NCBI GenBank assembly: GCA_020638975.1
Contig: JACKHN010000009.1
Location: forward strand, 265,803 to 329,802
Direction of reading: 5' to 3'
DNA length: 64,000 bases
Source of the DNA: Planctomycetaceae bacterium
GTDB taxonomy: Bacteria > Planctomycetota > Planctomycetia > Pirellulales > Pirellulaceae
The first letter of the stretch is position 1. Each line of letters opens with the position of its first letter. The notes under the pieces are model-generated. The model worked only from the letters and a program-made list of their open reading frames with translations. It was not told the DNA's origin and did no database searches. The position numbers and the translations under genes are program-made. Positions 35,757 through 43,723 of this stretch are shown here, one piece after another.

Positions 35757-36251
35757 ATGAGCCTGTTCAAGACATTTCAAGATCAATACGAGTTCAACCG
35801 CAGCCGCACCCTGGGCTTGCTCGATCGCATCGAACAGATGCCTGATCCACAAGCGGTACTCGGGTGGCGGCCCGGGGTTGGACGCGCTCACATCGGATGG
35901 CAGCTGATGCATATCGGTGTGACGGAAGAGTTGTTCGCAGTGGAGCGGCTCGCAAAAAAGGATGGTCGATTTCAAGATCTCTGGGATCGATTCAAAGGCG
36001 GCAGTACGCCAGACGAAGAAATTCCGATGATCTCCCAGATTCGTGAAGTTCTAGCGGCTGGCCGCGAAGATTTGCTCGCCACACTCGCGGAGCAGGACGA
36101 GGCGAAACTCGACGAAGTCGTGTGGGAAGCGCGTGACGGACGGCGGCTCACGCTTCGGACGACACTCCAGATCATCAACTGGCACGAAGCCCACCATCAG
36201 GGGCAGGCTCACATCACACTCAACCTTTTCAATGTTCGCCCTACGGACTAG
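35757..36251 (+). CDS. DinB-superfamily protein
   Basis: 164 residues from ATG 35757. It is a four-helix bundle with metal-ligand His positions in HIGWQLMHIGVTEELF and near the C-terminus in NWHEAHHQGQAHI. DinB/YfiT/bacillithiol-transferase-type proteins bind a divalent metal through three such His residues, and some transfer low-molecular-weight thiols. The substrate is unknown. It is likely co-transcribed with ilvD because only 20 nt separate them. Confidence 0.85.
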   Translation: MSLFKTFQDQYEFNRSRTLGLLDRIEQMPDPQAVLGWRPGVGRAHIGWQLMHIGVTEELFAVERLAKKDGRFQDLWDRFKGGSTPDEEIPMISQIREVLAAGREDLLATLAEQDEAKLDEVVWEARDGRRLTLRTTLQIINWHEAHHQGQAHITLNLFNVRPTD

Positions 36252-36374
36252 GATCAGTGAACCACCACGAGGTTTGCTCCGTAGTAGGGGCTCGAAGGTG
36301 CAGAACGCGTTTACGCATTGACATTGCGTGATTCGTGGTGGCGCGGTACAAGCCGCCACAAAGGTAACCAGAAT

Positions 36375-36779
36375 ATGAGCTTCCACCGCCTGCTAACGAT
36401 CCTACTCGCCGCCGGAATGGCTGCGCAGTCAGTGATCGCCGGTTGGGGGCACTCGCACACTCATACCTTTGACGGCTCGCCCGCCACTTCGGGTGATGTC
36501 GCTATCCATTCGCACCACCACCATCACGACGGCAGCGTCCATCATCATGCTCACCCGCACGACGCGTCGCACGAGCACCCACAACCTGTAGACAGACCTG
36601 GGGACCAAGAGGACTGTGCAATCTGCCGCCACATGGCGCTAGCCGCAGTCCTGACATTCGATTTGGATGCGACTTCGGTCGAAGAGACGGCAGGCTTCGT
36701 CCCGAACTTCAATTCGCTATTCTTCTCGACATCCGTCGAGGGCCTTCGCCGGCCACGTTCTCCGCCCGAGTTGAGCTGA
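36375..36779 (+). CDS. Secreted His-rich metal-binding protein
   Basis: 134 residues from ATG 36375. The signal peptide (about 1-22) is followed by a segment (about 25-70) with some twenty His residues, including an HSHHHHH run and HHHAHPHD. A CAICRHMA motif (CxxC plus His) lies near residue 83. His-rich segments bind Zn, Ni or Cu. Envelope location suggests metal storage, sensing or uptake help. A resemblance to DUF2946-type small metal-linked proteins is possible but not certain. No metal transporter is adjacent. A GTGGCG/CGCCAC hairpin lies in its leader. Confidence 0.7.
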   Translation: MSFHRLLTILLAAGMAAQSVIAGWGHSHTHTFDGSPATSGDVAIHSHHHHHDGSVHHHAHPHDASHEHPQPVDRPGDQEDCAICRHMALAAVLTFDLDATSVEETAGFVPNFNSLFFSTSVEGLRRPRSPPELS

Positions 36780-36904
36780 CATTCCCGTCGTGCAAGCATA
36801 GCTGCGCGATGCCACTTCCGTTGGCTTAATCCTCGTTTCTGCTGTCATCATCGAATGTTATTGCGCGCAGCCTTGCGCTCGCAATCTAGGAGAATGTGAA
36901 ATCT

Positions 36905-37789
36905 ATGAACCGTCAACAAAAGGCGTTTACGCTCGTCGAACTACTCGTCGTCATTGCCATCATTGGAATCCTTGTCGCGTTGCTGCTGCCAGCCGTGCAG
37001 GCGGCGCGTGAAGCAGCGCGTCGGATGTCGTGCAACAACAATCTAAAACAGATCGGCTTGGCGCTGCACAACTATCACGACACTTTTCAGGCTTTACCGA
37101 TGGGATGGATCGGTGTGAACGGGGGCGTGGGGCGCGTGCCGCACTCCGAGGACAGTCCCGGCTGGGGTTGGTCTGCTCAAGTGTTGCCCTTTATTGAGCA
37201 GGCCACCGTGACGAACGTCGTGCTCGACACACTTCCAATCACCGATCCGTTGAACCAGCCGGCCCGCGATGCCAGCTTGCCGATCTACCGTTGCCCTTCC
37301 AACGCCAACTCGCGCGAATACTTCGACCTTGATGATGGCGCGGGCACGGTGTTAGCTACCGTGCCGACCGCGAACTACGTGGGAATGTTTGGCACGATGG
37401 AGTTAGAAGACTGTGAAGGACTGGCTCCTGGAATCCAGTGCCGCAGCGACGGTCCGTTTTTTCACAACAGCTCGACGCGTTTTCGAGACTTCACGGACGG
37501 TATGAGTAACACACTGATGGTCGCCGAGCGATACTCGAAACATGGCGAGTCAACATGGTTGGGAGCGGTGCCGGGGGCGGACGAATCTTTCGCAAGAATC
37601 CTCGCAATCGCCGATCATGCGCCCAATTCACCCGGTGGACACCTGGATGATCCGGGAAGTTATCATCCCGGTGGAACCAACTTTACACTCGGTGATGGTT
37701 CGGTGCATTTGATCTCCGAGACAATTGATTTGACCGTTTACCACGCGCTGGCAACGATGCAGGGCGGCGAAGCGGCCAGTGTCCCCTAG
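36905..37789 (+). CDS. DUF1559 prepilin-like secreted protein (copy 3)
   Basis: 294 residues from ATG 36905; an in-frame GTG at 36896 would add three residues but is 3 nt from the AGGAG site. The prepilin signal KAFTLVELLVVIAIIGILV has Ala rather than Gly before the Phe, a rarer cleavage context. LLPAVQAAREAARRMSC and NYHDTFQALPMGW follow. The C-terminal half shows DGMSNTLMVAERY and HPGGTNFTLGDGSVH. It lies 126 bp after the His-rich gene and they may share a transcript. Confidence 0.92.
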   Translation: MNRQQKAFTLVELLVVIAIIGILVALLLPAVQAAREAARRMSCNNNLKQIGLALHNYHDTFQALPMGWIGVNGGVGRVPHSEDSPGWGWSAQVLPFIEQATVTNVVLDTLPITDPLNQPARDASLPIYRCPSNANSREYFDLDDGAGTVLATVPTANYVGMFGTMELEDCEGLAPGIQCRSDGPFFHNSSTRFRDFTDGMSNTLMVAERYSKHGESTWLGAVPGADESFARILAIADHAPNSPGGHLDDPGSYHPGGTNFTLGDGSVHLISETIDLTVYHALATMQGGEAASVP

Positions 37790-37844
37790 CGGCATGAGGT
37801 CGTTCGCCATTGGGACACGTATCGTATCGGCAGGCGCTGTTGGC

Positions 37845-37872
37845 TTGGTTTCATAGCCTCGGGCGCTATAAT
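37845..37872 (+). promoter_or_regulatory. Candidate sigma70-type promoter of the MoxR-like operon
   Basis: TTGGTT at 37845-37850 and a perfect TATAAT at 37867-37872 are 16 bp apart, 44 bp before the ATG of the MoxR-like gene. The -35 matches only three of six consensus bases. Confidence 0.4.
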
Positions 37873-37916
37873 GCCACACATTATCGCTGTAGTCTCCTCA
37901 TACTACGTGCCCACCT

Positions 37917-39332
37917 ATGAATGCTCCGGAAAAACCAACGAATCTGCGTCAGCTTCGCGACAGCAAATGGGTCTCGAAACCCGTCAAGCAAGAGATTCAC
38001 GACAACTTCGTTCGAATGCTGGCTAGCGGAGCTGAGTTGTTTCCGGGGTTGGTTGGTTATGAAGACACTGTGATCCCGGAGGTCAACATCGCGCTCCTGG
38101 CCGAGCACGACATGTTGTTCCTCGGCGAGAAAGGACAAGCGAAGAGCCGTTTGATGCGAGGATTGACGCGGTTCCTGGACGATGCCATTCCGTTTATCGA
38201 CATCCCTGAAGCGCCCTTCCACGACGACCCCTATCACCCCATCAGCGGCGTGTGCCGAGATTTCGTGACCACCCACGCCGAGGAAGAAGTCCCCATCGGT
38301 TGGTGGTCGCGCGACGATCGTTACGCCGAACGTTTGTCGCCGGGCACCAAGTTTGCCGACATCATCGGCGAGATCGACCCGGGGAAACTAGCGGGCGGGG
38401 TGAGCATGTCCGCCGAACAGGCATTGCACTTTGGGCTGATTCCTCGCATGCATCGCGGCATCTTCGCCATGAACGAGTTGCCCGAGTTAGATGAGCTTGT
38501 CCAAGTCGGTTTGTTCAACATTCTAGAAGAACGTGATGTGCAGATTCGCGGGTATCCTGTCCGGTTCGATATCGACGTCTTGATTCTGTTTTCTGCCAAT
38601 CCGTCGACGTATAACCGCAGCGGTAAAGTGATTCCGCAACTCAAAGACCGCATCGGCTCGGTGATACACACGCACTACCCGCGTGATCGTGATCTCGGTA
38701 TCCAAATCATGGAGCAGGAAGCCGGCATCCGCGCGGGTGAGATCCCGGTGATCGTGCCGTACTTCATGCGTGAGGTGGTCGAGCAAATCACGATCCAAGC
38801 CCGCAAGTCGAAATACATCGACCAGCAATCGGGAGTTAGCGCTCGCTTCAGCATCGCCAACTATCGGACAATGATTGCGTCGGCGCGACAACGTGGCATC
38901 GTGCTGGGCGAAGAACCGGCGGTGCCTCGCATCAGCGATCTCGGTCATCTCTATGCATCTTCGCTCGGTAAGTTGGAATTGGACTTGATGGGCAGCCATC
39001 AGATGTCCGAGCGACAAGTCTTGGACGCCGTCATCGCAGAAGCCATCCGCATCGTGTTCGAGGAGTATGTGGACGAACACGGACTGGCCGAGATCTCGGA
39101 GATCTTTGGTCGCGGCGTCAAGCTAGAAGTCGGCGACATGATGCCTTCGGCGAAGTATGCCGAGTTGTTGAAACGCGTGCCGCCAGTCTGGGACAAGGCA
39201 TTTGAGGTCAATGCCTCGGAGAGCGTGGCGGTTCGCGCGTCGTGCGTCGAGTTTGTTCTCGCCGGCCTGTATGCCATGGATCGCATCTCGCGCTCACAGC
39301 ACCACGGTCGCATGACCTACGAAGTGGGGTAG
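37917..39332 (+). CDS. MoxR/Mg-chelatase-like AAA+ ATPase
   Basis: 471 residues. Walker A is GEKGQAKS at 70-77, inside LLAEHDMLFLGEKGQ. The Walker B strand reads GIFAMNELPEL, with Asn in the usual Asp position. A sensor-like ILFSANPSTYNRSG and arginine-rich PQLKDRIGSVI follow, as in the ChlI/MoxR clade. MoxR ATPases act with VWA-domain partners to remodel or insert metal into client proteins. Such a partner gene lies at 40121-41821, two genes on, and a methyltransferase-like gene starts 3 nt after the stop. ATP binding is likely; hydrolysis is less certain given the Walker B change. Confidence 0.88.
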   Translation: MNAPEKPTNLRQLRDSKWVSKPVKQEIHDNFVRMLASGAELFPGLVGYEDTVIPEVNIALLAEHDMLFLGEKGQAKSRLMRGLTRFLDDAIPFIDIPEAPFHDDPYHPISGVCRDFVTTHAEEEVPIGWWSRDDRYAERLSPGTKFADIIGEIDPGKLAGGVSMSAEQALHFGLIPRMHRGIFAMNELPELDELVQVGLFNILEERDVQIRGYPVRFDIDVLILFSANPSTYNRSGKVIPQLKDRIGSVIHTHYPRDRDLGIQIMEQEAGIRAGEIPVIVPYFMREVVEQITIQARKSKYIDQQSGVSARFSIANYRTMIASARQRGIVLGEEPAVPRISDLGHLYASSLGKLELDLMGSHQMSERQVLDAVIAEAIRIVFEEYVDEHGLAEISEIFGRGVKLEVGDMMPSAKYAELLKRVPPVWDKAFEVNASESVAVRASCVEFVLAGLYAMDRISRSQHHGRMTYEVG

Positions 39333-39335
39333 CGC

Positions 39336-39980
39336 GTGGCGTTGGTTGAAATCCGGTTACCAGAGGCAACGACTCCCTTGCCCGGCGACGTCGCCGCGTT
39401 TCTGGCCGAAGTGGACGATCGCATTGACCGCTTCATGCGCAATCATCCCACCTGGGGCAGCGGCTTCGTGCCGAGTGATTTTGTCACCGTCTATCACGCG
39501 CTGCGCGCGATCGCCGATTCAAATCTCACGACGGGTCGACACTTTTGCGAGTGGGGAAGCGGCTTTGGTGTCGTCGCCATGCTGGCCGAAATGGTTGGCT
39601 TCCGAGCCTGTGGTATCGAGATTGATCGTGATCTTGTCGATGAGGCGCATGAATTGGCAAGCGAGTTCGAACTCGCTGCCGAATTCATTCACGGCAGTTT
39701 CATCCCGCGTGGCAGCGAAGCCTGTGCCGAGGAAGCGTACGCGGACAACGACGCAGGCGTGGTGTGGCTGGTGACGGAAACCGACGACGCCTACGAAGAA
39801 CTCGGTCTGGATCCCGACGACTTCGACGTCCTCTTCGCCTATCCGTGGCCCGGCGAGGAAGACGTAATCGATCGCTTGTTCGATCGCTGTGCCTCGGATG
39901 GCACCTTATTGTTGACGTACGGCCAACAAAACTCGGTGCGGCTGCAACGAAAAACACCGTCGAACCATCGCCGAAGGTGA
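39336..39980 (+). CDS. Class I SAM-dependent methyltransferase-like protein
   Basis: 214 residues from a GTG start 3 nt after the ATPase stop. Motif I is CEWGSGFGVVAMLAEM (about 70-85), and the acidic end of beta2 is GIEIDRDLVDEA. The later DVLFAYPWPGEEDVIDRLF resembles motif IV-VI of Rossmann methyltransferases. The N-terminal 60 residues carry no known domain. The substrate is unknown. Its place between the MoxR-like and VWA genes suggests modification of the same client. Confidence 0.75.
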   Translation: MALVEIRLPEATTPLPGDVAAFLAEVDDRIDRFMRNHPTWGSGFVPSDFVTVYHALRAIADSNLTTGRHFCEWGSGFGVVAMLAEMVGFRACGIEIDRDLVDEAHELASEFELAAEFIHGSFIPRGSEACAEEAYADNDAGVVWLVTETDDAYEELGLDPDDFDVLFAYPWPGEEDVIDRLFDRCASDGTLLLTYGQQNSVRLQRKTPSNHRRR

Positions 39981-40020
39981 TACACTGAACGCTTAGAGTC
40001 ACGGCCACCAAGAAGGTTTG

Positions 40021-40089
40021 CATATTCCTGCCCCACATATTTCTGCCATCTCGTGAACATTTGGCAGGAAAATCGATGGCAGGAATATG
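40021..40089. repeat. Nested inverted repeat (GGCAGGAAT family)
   Basis: Outer arms CATATTCCTGCC (40021-40032) and GGCAGGAATATG (40078-40089) are perfect. Inner arms TTTCTGCCA (40040-40048) and TGGCAGGAAA (40062-40071) make a second stem. It lies in the 140-bp gap before the VWA gene and could be an interspersed repeat or leader structure. Confidence 0.8.
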
Positions 40090-40120
40090 AAGATAACCCC
40101 TCGTTCCCTAGGACCGACCA

Positions 40121-41821
40121 ATGGCAGATCCCAAGCCGCTCGGCGGCATCATCCATACGTACCAGAAGTACGATCCCAAGAACTTCCCCAGCCCCACACA
40201 GCCCCCGCCGGATGCAGTATCGCCGGCGTTTGAACATGCGTTGATGTATGGAAACATGCGTCGGCTAACTGACGAGGAATTGGCTCGGGCCATCAAGATC
40301 GATCCTACCCAGATTGCAGGTCTCGGACCAAGCATCGACGCCCTCATCGCGATGCTGCTGGAGCGCAAACGCAAGATCCTAGAGAAGTACGAAACCGAGT
40401 CTGTGCAGGTGAAGGTGCGGAAGGACTATCGCCAAGTCGGCGAACAACTCGCCCCACCGCAGAAGTTGCAGCCTCGCTTCGAACTTGCCTTTGAAACAGA
40501 ACAAATCTACGAGCTAGAACGACTCTGGTACGCCACGGGCAACGATCGACACCCCTTTGCTCGTGGTTTGGTCCAATTGCTCGAAGTGCTCGGAAACAAG
40601 TACCAAATCGACGAACTTGCGTCCAAGTATCACTTCACGGGCCGGACATCGATGACGGTCCCCGAAGCGTTAGCGATCAAGGCCGAACTCGAGAAGATTG
40701 ATGAATTGCTAAAGCAACTCGAGGCCGCTCGCGAGAACGCGCAGATCGGCGTGATCGACATGCAAGCATTAGCCGAGTTTGCAGAACCCGGTGACATCGG
40801 GCGACTGCAAGAGCTTCAGCAAATGGTCGAGGACTACATTCGTGAACTTGCCGAACGGCAGGGATTGGAACGCGATGGCGACGTCTTTCAACTCACGCCG
40901 CAGGCCTATCGCCTGTTTCAGGGTCGCTTGCTCGGGAAGATCTTCAGCAACTTGCAGGCATCTCGTAGCGGTCGACATCAAGGACCGATCGTCGGCGAAG
41001 GTGCCGTCGAGATGCAGCAAACCAAGCCCTATGAGTTCGGCGATTCGATCGCGCACCTCGACATACCACAGACCTTCATCAACGCGATGTTGCGTCAAGG
41101 CACGACGAAGCCGCTCCGATTGAAAACCGAAGACATCGAAGTCCATCGAACTCGCAATTCGCCAAAGGCAGCGACTGTTGTCATTATGGATATGAGTGGC
41201 TCGATGCGTTATGACGGGCAATACATCAACGTGAAACGCATGGGCTTGGCATTGGATGGACTAATTCGTTCGGAGTATCCCGGCGACTACATTCACTTTA
41301 TTGAGATGTTCACGTTCGCCAAACCATGCCATAGTAGTCAAATCATTGATCTGCTTCCCAAGCCCGTCACGATCCACGATCCGATCGTTCGCTTCAAAGC
41401 CGACATGAGCAGCGAGGATGTCAGCGAGTATCAACTGCCGCCGCACTTCACGAACATCCAGCACTCGCTGCAACTCGCCCGTCAGTTTCTCGTCGTCCAA
41501 GACACGCCCAACCGCCAGATCATTCTCATTACCGATGGCTTGCCAACCGCTCATTTCGAAGGCGAGTGGCTTTACATGCTTTACCCGCCCGATCCTCAAA
41601 CCGAAGCAGCGACCATGCGTGAAGGTTTGTTGTGCCACCGAGAAGGCATCACGATCAACATGTTTCTCGTCCCGAGTTGGTCGCAGTCCGAGGAGGACAT
41701 TCGTTTCGCGTATCGCTTGGCCGAGTCGACCAAGGGGCGGGTCTTCTTCACCGCCGGCAAGGATCTGGACCGCTATGTCGTCTGGGATTACTTGAACCGC
41801 AAACGAGAGATAATCGCATAG
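40121..41821 (+). CDS. VWA-domain protein, partner of the MoxR-like ATPase
   Basis: 566 residues. The first 340 are helical and charged with no recognised domain. The C-terminal 220 form a von Willebrand A domain with the MIDAS motif DMSGSM near residue 356, then the strand FIEMFTFAK, and a late Asp in ILITDGLPTAHFEG. VWA proteins of this kind (CoxE/BchD/ViaA-like) bind a client or metal site and deliver it to a MoxR AAA+ ring. Gene order ATPase, methyltransferase, VWA supports one module. Confidence 0.85.
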   Translation: MADPKPLGGIIHTYQKYDPKNFPSPTQPPPDAVSPAFEHALMYGNMRRLTDEELARAIKIDPTQIAGLGPSIDALIAMLLERKRKILEKYETESVQVKVRKDYRQVGEQLAPPQKLQPRFELAFETEQIYELERLWYATGNDRHPFARGLVQLLEVLGNKYQIDELASKYHFTGRTSMTVPEALAIKAELEKIDELLKQLEAARENAQIGVIDMQALAEFAEPGDIGRLQELQQMVEDYIRELAERQGLERDGDVFQLTPQAYRLFQGRLLGKIFSNLQASRSGRHQGPIVGEGAVEMQQTKPYEFGDSIAHLDIPQTFINAMLRQGTTKPLRLKTEDIEVHRTRNSPKAATVVIMDMSGSMRYDGQYINVKRMGLALDGLIRSEYPGDYIHFIEMFTFAKPCHSSQIIDLLPKPVTIHDPIVRFKADMSSEDVSEYQLPPHFTNIQHSLQLARQFLVVQDTPNRQIILITDGLPTAHFEGEWLYMLYPPDPQTEAATMREGLLCHREGITINMFLVPSWSQSEEDIRFAYRLAESTKGRVFFTAGKDLDRYVVWDYLNRKREIIA

Positions 41822-41895
41822 CGAGCAGCGTTCGCGCAGGACCGTGCAGACGCAAACTCACGCAGGGCTTTTCAGTTTTTCAAACTGACAGGTTT

Positions 41896-41985
41896 ATACG
41901 ACGGGCCTCCAGGTTTGTACGACGGGCCTCCGAGCCCGTCGATTAATCTAGGTCGTTATTCGACGGGCTCGGAGGCCCGTCGTAC
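41896..41985. repeat. 25-bp perfect inverted repeat plus a partial extra arm
   Basis: Arms at 41917-41941 and 41961-41985 (beginning GTACGACGGGCCTCCGAG) are perfect complements with a 19-nt loop. A truncated third arm lies at 41896-41910. It sits 75 nt after the VWA stop and, though without a T-tract, could block transcription. It lies in the 304-bp gap before the zinc-ribbon gene, in which nothing else was seen. Confidence 0.88.
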
Positions 41986-42125
41986 ATCTTGTGCATCTTC
42001 AACAAATGAAAAGTCCTGCAAACTCACGCACAAACCTTGCAGCCCCCTCAGGTGAGCTGTTAAGATATCTCTTCGATTATTCTTTTCTCGATGCAAGCTG
42101 GGCAGGCTATCACAAGGAACGGGCA

Positions 42126-43712
42126 ATGCCATTTCCGGTTACGTGTCAGTGTGGGCAGCGTTTCATGGCGCAGGATCATTTGACGGGCAAGCAAGTGCCT
42201 TGCCCAGCCTGTGGCTGTTCGCTTCTGATACGAAATCCCAATCCGACTTCCGCAACGACACCACACCGGACAACGACTCGACCAACAACGCAATCGCCTC
42301 GTGTCCCGCAAGTCGCTTGTGTTTGCGGTCGCACCTATCAACCGGGCCCGGAACTCGCCGGACTCACCGTGCGGTGTACCGCGTGCGGCAACATCCTTCA
42401 AGTTCCGGGACTACCACGCAGTCCAACGCTCGGCGCGAACCAACCGATGCCCCAGTCCGCGCCCAAGTTGCCGCCGAAAACAGTGTTTCCTTCGACGATG
42501 AAACGGCCCGCTCGCCCAGCGAGAACCAAGACATCACAATCTTCGGAAGCGAGTGAGCAACGAACGTTGCGAATCGTCATTGGGCTCGCGATCGCGGTGT
42601 GTGTGTTGGCGTTCATCGGCGGCGTCTGGTATGCAGTCTTTCCGACAATGACGCGGCAACTCGCAGAACGCGGCGAGAAGGAGGAAGGCGATTCGGACAC
42701 ACCATCGACCGACGGCGATAGCGAGGCTGCGGCACCATCCGAACCGACGTCCGATCCCTTCGTCAGCGAAGTCGGCAGCACCAGTTCGACGAGTGCCGAG
42801 ACGACGTACCAATCTCAAGCCGTGGCAGACGACAATCCGTTTGAATCCACGAGTTACGAGTCCGTTCCCGATGGTTCGACAGCCGAGATGAACGCCGGTG
42901 CCTACGCTACTGCAAATGAGACGGGAAGTTCGTCGTCGCAATCCGGTTCAGGTGCTTCCGGCGTTGTCGTGCCCGGCGTCGTCGCCTCAAGCCAAGGAAA
43001 GACGCTTGATCTGGTTGGCAGTTTGCACGCGTGGCACGATCAGCCGAATCATGATCTCAAGGCGATTCGTCGAATTGGTGGTGACAACTTGGCGGTCTAC
43101 GCACACTACAGTTGGATGACGGAACTCCTGCCGCATCTTGGTCACCAGAGCACTTACGACAAATTCGACTTCAGCAAATCGTGGCTCGACGACGTCAATC
43201 TGCAACTGAGCGGCGAACTCATTCCACAGTTCCAAAACCCCAATGATCAGCGAGCGAGGTGGAAGGGCTATCCTTTCGAGAATATGGCGCTCACGCACTT
43301 CGTTGGAATGGCGGGTGTAGAAGATCGTCGGAACGTTGTGGCGGCCAAGTTGCCTCGCAGCGATCCTCGCGCGGGAATCTTTGGCTACGACGAAGTTGCC
43401 AAACGAAACGAGATCGCCGACGGCGAAAGCAACACGATTATGTTGATTGGCAGCGGCAAACTCGCTTCGCCCTGGGTGGCAGGCGGTGGGGCGACGGTTC
43501 GCGGGGCGCGGGAACCCTACTTCGACGAACTAACCGGGTTCGGCTCGCAAGGCAGTTCACGAACAGGTGCGATCTCGGTGATGGCAGACGGATCGGTGCG
43601 ATTCATTTCGTCCGACATCGACTCAGCAGCATTTCGAGCCATGTCGACCATCCACGGTGGCGAGAGCGATGATGTGTCGCGATGGCTGTCGGACGCCCAG
43701 TTGACTAGATAG
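42126..43712 (+). CDS. Zinc-ribbon / membrane / DUF1559-like fusion protein
   Basis: 528 residues from ATG 42126 (AAGGA 8 nt upstream). Two CxC...CPxCG / CxC...CxxCG zinc-ribbon-like motifs lie at about 5-35 and 55-85 (TCQCGQRF..CPACGCSLL; CVCGRTYQ..CTACGNIL). A Pro-rich linker, one membrane span (about 145-170) and a Ser/Thr/Asp-rich linker follow. The C-terminal about 200 residues resemble the second half of DUF1559 (NEIADGESNTIMLIG, AISVMADGSVRFISSD, GGESDD), but without any prepilin signal. The layout suggests a cytoplasmic zinc-binding end and an exported DUF1559-like end. Function unknown. Confidence 0.78.
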   Translation: MPFPVTCQCGQRFMAQDHLTGKQVPCPACGCSLLIRNPNPTSATTPHRTTTRPTTQSPRVPQVACVCGRTYQPGPELAGLTVRCTACGNILQVPGLPRSPTLGANQPMPQSAPKLPPKTVFPSTMKRPARPARTKTSQSSEASEQRTLRIVIGLAIAVCVLAFIGGVWYAVFPTMTRQLAERGEKEEGDSDTPSTDGDSEAAAPSEPTSDPFVSEVGSTSSTSAETTYQSQAVADDNPFESTSYESVPDGSTAEMNAGAYATANETGSSSSQSGSGASGVVVPGVVASSQGKTLDLVGSLHAWHDQPNHDLKAIRRIGGDNLAVYAHYSWMTELLPHLGHQSTYDKFDFSKSWLDDVNLQLSGELIPQFQNPNDQRARWKGYPFENMALTHFVGMAGVEDRRNVVAAKLPRSDPRAGIFGYDEVAKRNEIADGESNTIMLIGSGKLASPWVAGGGATVRGAREPYFDELTGFGSQGSSRTGAISVMADGSVRFISSDIDSAAFRAMSTIHGGESDDVSRWLSDAQLTR

Positions 43713-43723
43713 CGAGGTAATCG

